Shown here: positions 8,397 to 17,474 of the stretch, one piece after another | How the letters are laid out: every line of letters begins with the position of its first letter | How positions within the stretch are numbered: position 1 is the stretch's first letter | Assembly (NCBI GenBank): GCA_965248685.1 | Contig: CBDFKC010000004.1 | Span: 930,001-994,000, forward strand | Source: VYFG01 sp965248685 | GTDB taxonomy: Bacteria; Pseudomonadota; Gammaproteobacteria; Arenicellales; Poriferihabitantaceae | DNA length: 64,000 nucleotides | Reading direction: 5' to 3' | Program-made: the position numbers and the translations under genes | Notes under the pieces: model-generated | Seen by the model: the letters and a program-made list of their open reading frames with translations, nothing else | Told to the model about the DNA's origin: nothing | Database searches by the model: none

Positions 8397-10193
8397 TTAT
8401 CTAAAGCTATTTATGATCTCCAGAAATTCCTGTCCATAGCGTTCTTGTTTGGTTTGACCAATCCCGCTGATGGCAGTCAGAGATTGATATTCCCGCGGTT
8501 TGATGGTGGCCAGGGAAATCAGGGTAGAGTCGTGAAAAATGACATAGGGTGGTATGCCATTTTCCTTGGCGATATCCGCGCGCAAGGTACGAAGGGCTTC
8601 GAACAATGGTTCGTCATCCGGATCCAGCAAGTTGGTTTTGACCTTCTTCTCTTTCACCGGTTGCAGCCTGCGCGCCCTCTGCATCACCGTGGTTTCACCC
8701 CGAAGAACCGGACGGCAACTGGGATCCAGGCGCAGGCTACCATGGCCTTCATCATCCAATTGCAGATAGCCGGAGGCAATAAGCTGGCGAAATAGATTGC
8801 GCCATTCCCGGGTATCGATGTCGGATCCTGAGCCAAACAATTCAAGCTGGTCATGGCCATTTCTGCTGATTCTTTTATCGCTGGATTTACCTTGCAATAC
8901 CTCTATCAGATAGGTCACGCCAAACCGTTGCCCGGTTCGGTAAACGCTGGACAGTGCGCGTCGGGCATTTTCGGTACTGTCGTGAACCTCGGGGGGAGAC
9001 AGGCAATTATCACAATTGCCACAGTCCTGCTCCATTTCTTCATCAAAATAGCGCAGTAGCGCGCGTCTTCTGCAACTGGTCATCTCACACCATCCGAGCA
9101 TGGTATGAAGCTTATGTTGCATCAGGTGTTTATGGGATTTTGCGGCGTCAGACTCTTCAACAAATGTTGATAAGGTTATGACGTCTTTGAGACTGTATGA
9201 CATCCAGGCATTGGCGGGTAATCCATCGCGTCCGGCACGCCCGGTTTCCTGATAATAGGCCTCAAGATTTTTCGGTAGATTCAAATGGGCTACAAATCTG
9301 ACGTCGGGTTTATCAATTCCCATGCCAAATGCAATGGTAGCCACCATGATCAGTCCATCTTCGAGCAGGAAGCGCCGCTGGTTTTCGTTGCGCTGCTGAT
9401 CGCTCATACCAGCGTGATAGGAAAGCGCCGGGCGACCCTGCTCGACCAGCCATTGGGAAATTTCCTCGGTGCGGCGACGACTTAGACAATACACAATACC
9501 GGCATCATTGGGATGGTGGGAACTTATAAATCGCCAGAGTTGTTGCTTTGCATCATTTGCATCGACAACCTGATAACAGATATTGGGACGGTCAAAGCTG
9601 TGTACAAACTGGGTCGCGTTTGCCAGGTGTAACTGATCGACAATTTCCTGACGCACCCGCACGTCTGCGGTGGCAGTCAATGCGATTCTGGGTACCCGGG
9701 GAAATAGTTCTGGCAGGCATTCCAGTTGTTTATACTCTTTGCGAAAATCGTGACCCCATTGGGACACGCAATGGGCTTCGTCAATGGCGAACAAACTGAT
9801 ATTGAGCTGCCCAAGAAATTCCAGGATTTCTGGCATCAGCAACCGTTCCGGGGAAAGATAAAGCAGCTTAAGGCGGTTTTCGGTTAGAGCATTAAAGGTG
9901 GCCCAACGCTGTTCATGGTCCTGGGAAGAGTTGAGAAATCCGGCTTCTACCCCAAGTTGGCGCAGGGCTTCAACCTGGTCCTGCATTAATGCGATCAGGG
10001 GAGAAATGATGATAGCCACCCCGGGAAGGATCAACGCGGGAATTTGGAAACAAAGGGATTTTCCGCCCCCTGTTGGCATTAGCACCAGGCAGTCACCACC
10101 CTGGGTTACCGTATCGATAATTTGGTTTTGGGAATGACGGAATCCGTCGTAGCCAAACACTTCCTTGAGAACTTCTTCTGCCTGGGTTACCAC
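8397..10193 (-). CDS. recQ: ATP-dependent DNA helicase RecQ
   Basis: 3'-5' superfamily 2 helicase of recombination and fork repair. Domains in order: Walker A MPTGGGKS (39-46), DEAH box (138-141), helicase C domain with the GMGIDKPDVRFVAH and QETGRAGRDG motifs, a zinc-binding cluster rich in Cys (CRRRALLRYF ... CGNCDNC, about 375-400), an RQC winged helix, and a C-terminal HRDC domain (about 525-598). The length of 598 matches E. coli RecQ (about 609). The start is GTG at 10193 with AGGTG eight bases upstream. It is a single gene; the 238-bp spacer to dgcN (10194-10431) shows no gene, only a run of nine C residues near 10378-10387. Confidence 0.97.
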   Translation of the reverse strand: MVTQAEEVLKEVFGYDGFRHSQNQIIDTVTQGGDCLVLMPTGGGKSLCFQIPALILPGVAIIISPLIALMQDQVEALRQLGVEAGFLNSSQDHEQRWATFNALTENRLKLLYLSPERLLMPEILEFLGQLNISLFAIDEAHCVSQWGHDFRKEYKQLECLPELFPRVPRIALTATADVRVRQEIVDQLHLANATQFVHSFDRPNICYQVVDANDAKQQLWRFISSHHPNDAGIVYCLSRRRTEEISQWLVEQGRPALSYHAGMSDQQRNENQRRFLLEDGLIMVATIAFGMGIDKPDVRFVAHLNLPKNLEAYYQETGRAGRDGLPANAWMSYSLKDVITLSTFVEESDAAKSHKHLMQHKLHTMLGWCEMTSCRRRALLRYFDEEMEQDCGNCDNCLSPPEVHDSTENARRALSSVYRTGQRFGVTYLIEVLQGKSSDKRISRNGHDQLELFGSGSDIDTREWRNLFRQLIASGYLQLDDEGHGSLRLDPSCRPVLRGETTVMQRARRLQPVKEKKVKTNLLDPDDEPLFEALRTLRADIAKENGIPPYVIFHDSTLISLATIKPREYQSLTAISGIGQTKQERYGQEFLEIINSFR

Positions 10194-10431
10194 TTTGTTT
10201 CACCTGATATCATGTTCTGAGTCGCCAACCATGGCAATCTCGTTGCACCCAAGGATAATCCACTTGTCGGTATAAAGCATCCGTAACCGGATCGAGCAAA
10301 GACAAAGAAATGAAAGTCCTCCTGGTTAGATCCTGGACTGCCCGGCATGGGAAGCCTAACTGGGCGATGTCCACTAACCCCCCCCCTCTTCAGTGTCGGG
10401 TTCTGACAGAAAAGGTAGTTGATCAGCCTGG

Positions 10432-11472
10432 TCAGGAATCGATCAGGGCCTGACCAATCTTGGCTGACCCAAACCGCACTACATCCTGTACCGGTAGTCC
10501 GGTTTGATCTTCCAGACTAGCAATTTCCGATAACGCCTGGCCCTCAGGTAACATGGAAGTATTGAGCGCGATGCCAACGGTAATCGCCGACGTTAATGAT
10601 CCACACACTCCGGCCAGAGCTTCGTTAAGTTGGATAAATTCTTTTATCGGCGGAATCTTCACCCATTCCGGTTTGCGCAAATATTTCATCTGAGCCCGGT
10701 GACACATAATCAACCGGTTGGCACAGCTGCCCCGCATTAACGACAGGGTGGCGCTACTGCCTGGATGGAGTAGAGAACCTTGTCCCTCAACAAAAATCGT
10801 GTCGTTGTCGGCGACCTCCATAACCGCGGTTTCCACTGCACCACAGGCATGATCAACTTTGTATGCATCCAATGGAATGCCATGTCCGGTGATAGTTATA
10901 CCGATCTGTCCGGTGGCGACAAAGGCGCAAGAGCCCTGGACTTCCCTTACCCAGCGGTAGATCTCAAGTCCCGCGGTCATCTTGCCGATCGCCATATCGG
11001 TCCCTACCATCAGGACCCGCTTGTTATCCAGTTCAGCGGCCCGGGCGCTGGCAATCGCAGGAATATATGCAGGTTGCCGGATATCCCATATCCATTGCGT
11101 TGTCGGCCGAGTGATTCTATCCCCAAGGGTCTGATTAAGCTGGTCGTGCAAGCCGTTTACTATACTTAATCCTGATTCGAGCGCTTGCTCCAGAGGTGGG
11201 TACCAGTCATCAGGCACTTTGCCTCCCGACGGTGCGGTACCGAGCACCAGAACTTCCGCTCCGAGCTCAACCGCTTGCCTGACATTAGCGACAACCGGAT
11301 AATTGTGGGGCAGACCGCATACTTGATTGACTTTTTTACCGGCCTGGGTCGAGTCGATAACACATACCACGGGATTAGCGATGTATCGCATCACGCCGTC
11401 ACCCATTTTGCCGTAATCGCTACCCAGGTTGGCCTCCATGTAAATCGCCAGTTTCTGATTCTTGTTAAGCAT
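10432..11472 (-). CDS. dgcN: D-glutamate N-acetyltransferase DgcN-like (DUF1611)
   Basis: A 346-residue DUF1611 protein. Its P-loop GTDMAIGKMTA (157-167) and the pairing with a DgcA-type racemase match the described DgcN/DgcA route, in which DgcN acetylates D-glutamate with acetyl-CoA and DgcA racemises N-acetyl-D-glutamate to the L form. The N-terminal part (about 1-120) is a Rossmann-like domain, with the C-terminal NTPase-like domain after it. The ATG at 11472 is chosen because a longer in-frame extension to 11589 is encoded by the inverted-repeat element next door and looks non-coding. It is third in the operon pta-dgcA-dgcN; the pta product makes acetyl-CoA, its co-substrate. The functional call is from family and neighbourhood, not experiment. 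Confidence 0.85.
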   Translation of the reverse strand: MLNKNQKLAIYMEANLGSDYGKMGDGVMRYIANPVVCVIDSTQAGKKVNQVCGLPHNYPVVANVRQAVELGAEVLVLGTAPSGGKVPDDWYPPLEQALESGLSIVNGLHDQLNQTLGDRITRPTTQWIWDIRQPAYIPAIASARAAELDNKRVLMVGTDMAIGKMTAGLEIYRWVREVQGSCAFVATGQIGITITGHGIPLDAYKVDHACGAVETAVMEVADNDTIFVEGQGSLLHPGSSATLSLMRGSCANRLIMCHRAQMKYLRKPEWVKIPPIKEFIQLNEALAGVCGSLTSAITVGIALNTSMLPEGQALSEIASLEDQTGLPVQDVVRFGSAKIGQALIDS

Positions 11473-11487
11473 TAAAACTCGCCTTGG

Positions 11488-11647
11488 GGAACCTCTGATT
11501 AAAACTGGGCGAACCAGATTGAGATTCAAATTGATTAAGATCAAGGCGGGAAGCGCAGGTAATAGCAAGGCTATTGCCAAGTTTTCCAACGCAGAGATTG
11601 ATTATTTTGGACTCAAGATGGTCGTTCATGTTTTGATCAGAGGTTCC
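11488..11647. mobile_element. MITE-like element between dgcA and dgcN
   Basis: A 160-bp element bounded by inverted repeats of 18 bp that match at 17 positions: GGAACCTCTGATTAAAAC at 11488-11505 and its complement at 11630-11647. It has no coding capacity for a transposase, includes an inner hairpin (AATAGC-AAG-GCTATT), and its right end abuts the dgcA stop codon. No clear target-site duplication is visible. Size, long terminal inverted repeats and lack of ORF fit a miniature inverted-repeat element moved in trans, or an intergenic repeat family of this lineage. It would be transcribed as part of the dgcA-dgcN mRNA and fold into a long hairpin. Confidence 0.65.
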
Positions 11648-12694
11648 TTAGATAAATTCAGGTTTAACCGAAGCACCATGCCCGGGCAGATCGTTTGGCG
11701 TGATAATTCCATCGCGCAACTCGGCGCCGGTGGCCGGATCTGGAGCAAGATTAAGATGGGAGTCAAGATCGACGTAATCAATTAATCCGGTAATCGCTGC
11801 ACCGGCGGAAATTGATACGGAAGATTCCCCCATACACCCTATCATGGTCTTCAGATTGTGTTCCCTGGCGGCGGTAACGATTCTCAACGCTTCGGTAATT
11901 CCGCCGCATTTCATCAACTTCATATTGACTCCATCAATACAGTTAGCCCATTTACCAACGTCTTCCGCATAGCGACAGGATTCATCAATAAATATCGGCA
12001 GCGGCCGATTTTTATACAGTGCAGCCAATCCGTCTTCGGCTCCTTGCTTGAGTGGCTGCTCGATATAGTCGGCGCCGCGATCGGCGATCCATTGCATCAT
12101 CTCAATCGCTGCGGGGACATCCCATCCACCATTGGCATCAACTCTTAACTGGACATCGTATTTACGGGTGCTTTCTACTACCTGGCTGAACATTGCCTTA
12201 TCGGCTTCGATGCCATCGGGCGATCCGAGTTTTATTTTTAACGACTTAATTCCGGTGCCTTCCATCAGCAACGGAACCCTTTCCCTGACAACTTCCGGTG
12301 GATTAATACCTATGGTGACCGAGGTGGGTACTGTAGGTTTATCGATTCCAAGCAGTTGATAGAGTGGTTGTCCCGCCTTTTTTGCTACCCAATCCCATAA
12401 CGCAATATCGATTGCAGCGATGGCGCAGGGCGCTATCTGTTGTTCCCGTGCAAGGTCGTAAATAGCTTCAACCGACAGATCCTCCAGATCGTTTTGCAAA
12501 AACTTTTGCAGGATTTCCTCGGCAATTTGCGGTGTTCCAGCGCCTTCAGTCTTTCCGGGTGACAGTTCACCGACGCCAGTTATCCCCTGCATGCTGAGAA
12601 ATACGAACAAATTGTCCGAACCAGTATGCACTCCCCGGCTAATTGCCAAAGGGAATCGTTTTTTCAGATGGATAGTTTTAAAGGTTGCTTGCAT
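11648..12694 (-). CDS. dgcA: N-acetyl-D-glutamate racemase DgcA-like (enolase superfamily)
   Basis: A 348-residue member of the dipeptide-epimerase branch of the enolase superfamily. The barrel carries the KxK acid-base motif at Lys153/Lys155 (SLKIKLG), metal ligands Asp187 (RVDANGG), Glu212 (YIEQPL) and Asp237 (FIDES), and the opposing lysine Lys262 (KLMKCGG), so the two-base racemisation machinery is complete. On sequence alone it could be an L-Ala-D/L-Glu epimerase; the adjacent dgcN favours racemisation of N-acetyl-D-glutamate, letting the cell use D-glutamate from peptidoglycan or seawater. It starts 3 bp after the pta stop, so translational coupling is likely. Confidence 0.85.
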   Translation of the reverse strand: MQATFKTIHLKKRFPLAISRGVHTGSDNLFVFLSMQGITGVGELSPGKTEGAGTPQIAEEILQKFLQNDLEDLSVEAIYDLAREQQIAPCAIAAIDIALWDWVAKKAGQPLYQLLGIDKPTVPTSVTIGINPPEVVRERVPLLMEGTGIKSLKIKLGSPDGIEADKAMFSQVVESTRKYDVQLRVDANGGWDVPAAIEMMQWIADRGADYIEQPLKQGAEDGLAALYKNRPLPIFIDESCRYAEDVGKWANCIDGVNMKLMKCGGITEALRIVTAAREHNLKTMIGCMGESSVSISAGAAITGLIDYVDLDSHLNLAPDPATGAELRDGIITPNDLPGHGASVKPEFI

Positions 12695-12697
12695 AGT

Positions 12698-13696
12698 TTA
12701 GTTCATGGTTGAAGCCTGGACCGCAGTAACCGCAACCAGATTGACAATATCGGTAACGCTGCAGCCCCGGGAAAGATCATTGATCGGTTTATTCAAGCCT
12801 TGTAACACTGGGCCAATAGCCTGGACGCCACCGATTCTCTGGGCAATTTTATAACCAATATTACCGGACTGCAGGTCGGGAAAAATAAAAACGTTAGCGG
12901 GGGCGGCAATATTACAGTCTGGTGCTTTTTGTTCAAGTATTTGGGGCAGGATAGCGGCGTCGAACTGGACCTCGGTGATCAATTTAATTTCTGGACGTTG
13001 CTCTGCAATAATTTTTCCTGCGGCTCTGACTTTATCTACATTCGGATGCTCTGCGCTACCCGCGGTGGAAAAACTGAGTAGCGCCAGGGTTGGGTCGATT
13101 CCGCCAAGGCTTACGGCACTGGTAGCTGAATCTATAGCGATACAGGCGAGTTGCTCGGCATCTGGGTCGATTACCATAGCGCAATCGGCGTAGATTGCGG
13201 TGCCGCGAAACGCCTGGTGGGGTAGACCGTGTTCCATTAGAAAAAAGCTGGACACGATTTTGCTGGAGGCTTTCATGCCAACTAATTGGAGGGCGCTGCG
13301 AACAACGTCTGCGGTGGCATGGGTTGCCCCGGCAACCATACCATCGGCATCGCCCGATCGAACCATACACGCGCCCATAACCAATGGATCCCTGACCGCC
13401 TTAGCAGCATCAGAAATACTTATGCCTTTATGCTTGCGTGCTTCAAATAGAACCTCGGCAAACCCTTGTTGTTGCGCTGCCATCGGGTCGGCCAGTCGAA
13501 CACCTGTCAGGTTCAGCCCTGACTGCTTAGCGGTCTGTTTAATTGCATCGAGGTCTCCTAATAACGTAATTTCGGCAATATTCTCTTCCGTGATGATTGA
13601 CCCGGCCTCGATTATTCGAGGATCCTGCCCTTCCGGCAGAACAATATGTCGCTTGTTCGATTGCGCTTGACGCAAAATACGGGAAAGAGTGTTCAT
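12698..13696 (-). CDS. pta: Phosphate acetyltransferase (short form)
   Basis: Interconverts acetyl phosphate and acetyl-CoA. At 332 residues it is the short, single-domain Pta lacking the N-terminal DRTGG regulatory part of E. coli Pta. Recognisable blocks: HIVLPEGQDPR, MVAGATHATADVVRSAL, and the C-terminal NVFIFPDLQSGNIGYKIAQR. It heads the operon pta-dgcA-dgcN. Short Pta proteins are frequently used with sulfoacetaldehyde acetyltransferase, which releases acetyl phosphate, and xsc lies 4 kb upstream on the same strand, so it may serve that pathway; it may also feed acetyl-CoA to DgcN. No acetate kinase is next to it. Confidence 0.95.
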   Translation of the reverse strand: MNTLSRILRQAQSNKRHIVLPEGQDPRIIEAGSIITEENIAEITLLGDLDAIKQTAKQSGLNLTGVRLADPMAAQQQGFAEVLFEARKHKGISISDAAKAVRDPLVMGACMVRSGDADGMVAGATHATADVVRSALQLVGMKASSKIVSSFFLMEHGLPHQAFRGTAIYADCAMVIDPDAEQLACIAIDSATSAVSLGGIDPTLALLSFSTAGSAEHPNVDKVRAAGKIIAEQRPEIKLITEVQFDAAILPQILEQKAPDCNIAAPANVFIFPDLQSGNIGYKIAQRIGGVQAIGPVLQGLNKPINDLSRGCSVTDIVNLVAVTAVQASTMN

Positions 13697-13889
13697 GATT
13701 GCTTAGGTCTAGCTGAGCCCAGATTCGGCGATTTTACAATTAGTTTAGTGGTTACGATGAGTTCATATTTTGCTACGGGAGCGAATCTCGATGACTCCGG
13801 AATTTACCATTGTATTTAAAAAACAAGGCGCGTTCTGACCGTGAGCTTCAGTCAACTCGCTTTCACGGTTAGTGGCAGGGATAAATCGG

Positions 13890-13929
13890 TTTCTGTCTGG
13901 TCCAGCTAAGCCGCCGAACCAGACAGAAA
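13890..13929 (-). terminator. Stem-loop after the acetolactate synthase-like gene
   Basis: Perfect 11-bp inverted arms (TTTCTGTCTGG and CCAGACAGAAA) flank an 18-nt loop, beginning 14 bp after the minus-strand stop at 13943. The tail is not a clean U-run, so it may be a weak terminator or an mRNA-stabilising hairpin. A second, smaller repeat (ACCGTGA/TCACGGT, 13838-13869) lies next to it. The rest of the 246-bp spacer to pta shows no gene. Confidence 0.5.
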
Positions 13930-13942
13930 ATACAACGGGAGA

Positions 13943-15583
13943 TTAGATCTTTGCGCTCAGTTCGCGGATATCTTCATTGAGGATTTGATCATTTTCAGAG
14001 TAGTCTACCGGCAGATCAATTAAATGCACACCAGGTTCTTGTTGGCATTTTTTCATCAACGGCAACAACTCTGATGCGGCGCCGATGCGGTATCCGTTAG
14101 CGCCGTAGCTTTCGGCGTATTTTACAAAGTCGGGATTGCCATAATCCAGTCCCCAGTTCTGAAACTTCATATTGGCCTGCTTCCACTTGATCATGCCATA
14201 GGCATCATCTCGCAGAATAATCACCGTGAGGTGCATCTTTAATCGGACCGCCGTTTCCAGTTCCTGAGAGTTCATCATAAATCCACCGTCGCCACAAATC
14301 GCGGTCACCGCACGGTCTGGATGGACCAGGGTAGCCGCCATGGCAGAAGGCAAGCCTGCTCCCATGGTCGCCAGGGCATTGTCAAGTAATACGGTATTCG
14401 GCTTCATCGCACGATAGTTTCTGGCGAACCAGATTTTGTAGACACCATTATCCAGGCAGATGATGCCGTCATCTGGCATCGCTTCACGAATGTCGGCGAC
14501 CAGGCGCTGGGGATAGACCGGGAAGCGGTCATCGGTTGAACCTTCAAGCAAATGGGCATCATGGGCTTTTTGGACTTCCATGAAACGGGAAAAATCCCAG
14601 CTGGCTTGATTCTTGAGTGAATTATTGATCTGCCAGATGCTGTTGGCAATATCCCCGATAACTTCGGCCTGGGGGAAATACACCGGGTCGACCTTGGCCG
14701 AGAAAAAGTTAACATGGATAACCTGGGTGCCACCGTCTTCCATAAAGAATGGGGGTTTTTCTACAACGTCATGACCGACGTTGATAATCAGATCGGCGGC
14801 CTCGATGGCGCGATGGACGAAATCTCCCGCGGATAGAGTAGTGTTTCCGAGAAACTTATCACCAGTTTCGTCGAGTACGCCTTTTCCCATTTGGGTGGTA
14901 ATAAACGGGATGCCAGTCTGGTCAACCAGTTCCTGCAGCATACTGCTGGTCAATTTTCGATTAGCCGCAGCGCCAACCAGTAGCAATGGGCGTTTCGCGC
15001 TTTCAATCATTTCTACCGCCCGGGCAACCCCTTTTGCTTCGGCGATTGGACGACGATGACTGCTGGCTTTCAACAGCGGCTCATCGGTGTGCTCGTCGGC
15101 AATATCCTCAGGTAGCTCGAGGTGTACCGCGCCCGGTTTTTCTTCTTCTGCAAGGCGAAAGGCCTCCCGAATTTTGGAAGGAATATTTTCGCCGCTAATA
15201 ATCACCTGGGTATATTTGGTGAGGGGCTGCATCATGCCAACAATGTCGACAATCTGGAACTGACCCTGTTTACTGGATTTAATGGGTTTCTGGCCGCTTA
15301 TCATCAGCATCGGCATGCCGCCGAGCTGGGCATAAGCCGCCGCGGTGACAAAATTGGTGGCACCAGGTCCAAGGGTTGCCATACAGACACCAGTTTTACC
15401 AGTCAATCGACCGATGATTGAAGCCATAAAACCGGCCGCTTGTTCGTGTCGGGTCAATATAAGTTTAATCGACGATTCTCTCAATGATTCGAGCATGTCG
15501 AGGTTTTCTTCCCCGGGTATTGCAAATATATATTCCACCCCTTCCGCTTCAAGGGCTCTGACAAATAGATCTGATGCTTTCAT
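13943..15583 (-). CDS. Thiamine-diphosphate enzyme, acetolactate synthase large-subunit type
   Basis: A 546-residue ThDP-dependent enzyme with the three-domain acetolactate synthase layout: N-terminal PYR domain with the catalytic glutamate Glu47 (LTRHEQAAG), central domain, and C-terminal PP domain with the ThDP motif GDGGFMMNSQELETA and a matching ...DDAYGMIKWKQ segment. No small regulatory subunit follows, so it resembles stand-alone or catabolic acetolactate synthases rather than biosynthetic IlvB. A different 2-keto-acid substrate is possible. It starts at 15583 with a strong GGGAGGA ribosome site six bases upstream. It lies between pta and xsc, a second ThDP enzyme of the same fold. Confidence 0.85.
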   Translation of the reverse strand: MKASDLFVRALEAEGVEYIFAIPGEENLDMLESLRESSIKLILTRHEQAAGFMASIIGRLTGKTGVCMATLGPGATNFVTAAAYAQLGGMPMLMISGQKPIKSSKQGQFQIVDIVGMMQPLTKYTQVIISGENIPSKIREAFRLAEEEKPGAVHLELPEDIADEHTDEPLLKASSHRRPIAEAKGVARAVEMIESAKRPLLLVGAAANRKLTSSMLQELVDQTGIPFITTQMGKGVLDETGDKFLGNTTLSAGDFVHRAIEAADLIINVGHDVVEKPPFFMEDGGTQVIHVNFFSAKVDPVYFPQAEVIGDIANSIWQINNSLKNQASWDFSRFMEVQKAHDAHLLEGSTDDRFPVYPQRLVADIREAMPDDGIICLDNGVYKIWFARNYRAMKPNTVLLDNALATMGAGLPSAMAATLVHPDRAVTAICGDGGFMMNSQELETAVRLKMHLTVIILRDDAYGMIKWKQANMKFQNWGLDYGNPDFVKYAESYGANGYRIGAASELLPLMKKCQQEPGVHLIDLPVDYSENDQILNEDIRELSAKI

Positions 15584-15961
15584 GGTTTATCCTCCCGTTA
15601 CCTGGCGCAACGGATTAATTGTTATTTAGCGATACCGCTTTAATAAATAATGGTCAGGCTGATCCCGACCAGTTCGAATTTTTGAGTTTTTCCCGATTGT
15701 TTTGAGAATCTGGTATTAATGCTCCAGTTTCTGACCCGCATTTTAACGTTAGAACACACTCCATAGTAATAATATCATTGGTGAATAATAACCATTTTGT
15801 CCCGAGGATAGCCGACTCTGGTCTGGGGATTGATACATAATAGAACATTCGGACTAAAAGAAAAAAATAATTCAAGAAACAATTCAATGAAATCAATATT
15901 ATACAGAATTCAAATTCCAGGGCGGGCCTGGTTCTTCAGACCCACCCACAGAGAAGTGGGT
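15584..15961. other. Intergenic region with no supported gene
   Basis: 378 bp, AT-rich. It should contain the promoter of the acetolactate synthase-like gene. A small stem (ACCCAC-AGAGAA-GTGGGT, 15944-15961) ends flush with the stop codon of the next minus-strand gene and may mark its transcript end. One 80-codon open frame inside has no ribosome site or protein-like composition and was not called. Confidence 0.5.
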
Positions 15962-16390
15962 TTACCTCTCAGTAATTAAATTATTTAATTTAATAATGGC
16001 GCAGAACGCGACAATTTCCCGTATCAGTAACAAGGCAAATATCCCAGCTAGCAGTCCAAAGTAGGGCGGCGTTGATATAAAAAAAGCGAGTAATGCCAGC
16101 AACAGGTGGCTGATCCAAATGTAATACTTGTGGCGAACACCCCAACTTGTAGTTTTTAGCGCAGGTCCCAGGTCGAGGCTTATCTGACCGTCTTCGAAAT
16201 TCTGTTTTACCTGTTTGAAACTGGCGAACTGAAAAAATCCGCCGATCAGTCCGAGAAATGCCCCTGCTCCAGTTAAATTTATTGGATAGGGTTCTATCTT
16301 GAGGAAATACAAGGTGGTAGCGCTGGCCCACAACAAAATGATAACGACGTTGGCACCGAGGCTGGTGCCTAGCTCATCACTGGAATTCAT
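15962..16390 (-). CDS. Small inner-membrane protein, unknown function
   Basis: A 142-residue protein that I do not recognise. Four hydrophobic segments are visible: about 13-32 (NVVIILLWASATTLYFL), 41-58 (GAGAFLGLIGGFFQF), 88-104 and 106-128 (FGLLAGIFALLLIREIVAFC). The middle hydrophilic stretch (KQVKQNFEDGQISLDLGP) is probably a loop. No catalytic motif is seen. It follows the PNPOx-like gene by 39 bp on the same strand and may share its transcript. The predicted membrane character, consistent length and position support a real gene. Confidence 0.65.
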   Translation of the reverse strand: MNSSDELGTSLGANVVIILLWASATTLYFLKIEPYPINLTGAGAFLGLIGGFFQFASFKQVKQNFEDGQISLDLGPALKTTSWGVRHKYYIWISHLLLALLAFFISTPPYFGLLAGIFALLLIREIVAFCAIIKLNNLITER

Positions 16391-16429
16391 TGTTCTAATA
16401 CAATTCTGGGAAATTAATTTCGGACCACA

Positions 16430-16975
16430 CTACTTCTCCAGAATTCCGGTATCTCGATCATTCAGGCTACGACGATTAATGGTATTCCAGTATTCCTCGA
16501 TACCATGCTTGCCGTGTTTCTCAGCCCACTTAGCCAGGGCCGGACGCTCACCCTGTAATTCATAATAAGGAACACCGTAGCCACAGGAATTCTGAACCAT
16601 CTCCAGATCGAGTTCGAAGATCTGACGGGCACTCAAGTACTCCGGAAACAGCGAGGTATATTTTTCCCAGTCGGCATCCCTTGGATGCAAAACTCTGGCA
16701 TCTCCATAAAGACGAACTATCAATGGCTGCTTGTCGAAAGAACAGAACATCACGGTCATGCGGTTATTTTCGAGCACGTGGGCCGCTGTTTCGTTGCCAC
16801 TGCCAGTCAGATTTAGCCACACCACCTTAAGATTATCGATTACCCTAAAGCTATCCATACCTTTGGGCGAGACGTTGATAAATCCTTCGGCACCCGCGGT
16901 GCCAACGAAAAACATCTTCTGCTTCTGGATAAACTCTATATGGCTGGTGGACAGCTCGTAAAATATGTCTGACAT
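16430..16975 (-). CDS. Pyridoxamine 5'-phosphate oxidase-family flavoprotein
   Basis: A 181-residue split-barrel FMN-binding protein. The N-terminal block (FVGTAGAEGFINVSPKGMD followed by VWLNLTGSGNETAAHV) matches the PNPOx-like family that binds flavin at a dimer interface. It is much shorter than and not orthologous to PdxH, so no role in vitamin B6 synthesis is claimed; many such proteins are of unknown substrate. It is followed by a small membrane protein gene and preceded by a GFA-like gene on the same strand, with spacing of 39 and 58 bp. Confidence 0.85.
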   Translation of the reverse strand: MSDIFYELSTSHIEFIQKQKMFFVGTAGAEGFINVSPKGMDSFRVIDNLKVVWLNLTGSGNETAAHVLENNRMTVMFCSFDKQPLIVRLYGDARVLHPRDADWEKYTSLFPEYLSARQIFELDLEMVQNSCGYGVPYYELQGERPALAKWAEKHGKHGIEEYWNTINRRSLNDRDTGILEK

Positions 16976-17033
16976 GGGAATTGTGCTGAGGGGTAGATTT
17001 AGATTTCAGTATAAATATCGTTCGGGGGTTAGT

Positions 17034-17411
17034 TTATATCCGGTCCGCTGGATGATTTACCCCGTCATAAGTGGGGATGTCACCGAGTTCGAAAGGATTT
17101 ACTCCATCAAGACAAGCCACATTAAAACCATATTGACTGGGATTAGAACGTCTTTGGTGATGGGTATAGATGCCACAAACCGAACAAAAGTAATGCTTCG
17201 CGGTCATGGAATTAAATTGATAAAGACGCAACGTTTCCTCTCCCTGAAGGATATTGATACCGTCCAACGCTACCGAAGCAACAATCGCGCCGCGCCGGCG
17301 GCACATAGAGCAATCGCAACGGCGTAAATTCTCCAACCCCTTGGGAAGAGTCAATTCAAATTGAACTGCTCCGCAGTGGCAACTGGCTTTGTGGTATTTA
17401 CTGATTTGCAT
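17034..17411 (-). CDS. GFA-family zinc protein
   Basis: A 125-residue protein of the glutathione-dependent formaldehyde-activating enzyme (GFA/CENP-V) fold. Zinc ligands are present in the expected order: CHC (Cys11, Cys13), CDCSMC (Cys32, Cys34, Cys37) and CSVCG near residue 77. Despite the family name most members have no proven activity toward formaldehyde. It is between xsc and the PNPOx-like gene; the xsc terminator lies just upstream, so it probably has its own promoter. Confidence 0.85.
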   Translation of the reverse strand: MQISKYHKASCHCGAVQFELTLPKGLENLRRCDCSMCRRRGAIVASVALDGINILQGEETLRLYQFNSMTAKHYFCSVCGIYTHHQRRSNPSQYGFNVACLDGVNPFELGDIPTYDGVNHPADRI

Positions 17412-17474
17412 TGAAGCTGTGTGTCCGACTACCAGGTTAAATTTTCTTCAACCCGTTATATCATATTCCATTAA

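Noticed and set aside
10194..10431. Possible small gene or RNA in the recQ-dgcN spacer with a nine-C run
   Set aside because: No convincing start, structure or conserved motif; homopolymer run alone is not evidence.
11473..11589. N-terminal extension of dgcN into the inverted-repeat element
   Set aside because: The residues are encoded by the MITE-like element itself and the family start is at the ATG at 11472.
15654..15896. 80-codon open frame in the intergenic region after the acetolactate synthase-like gene
   Set aside because: No ribosome site, no recognisable domain or signal sequence, and an AT-rich background in which such frames occur by chance.
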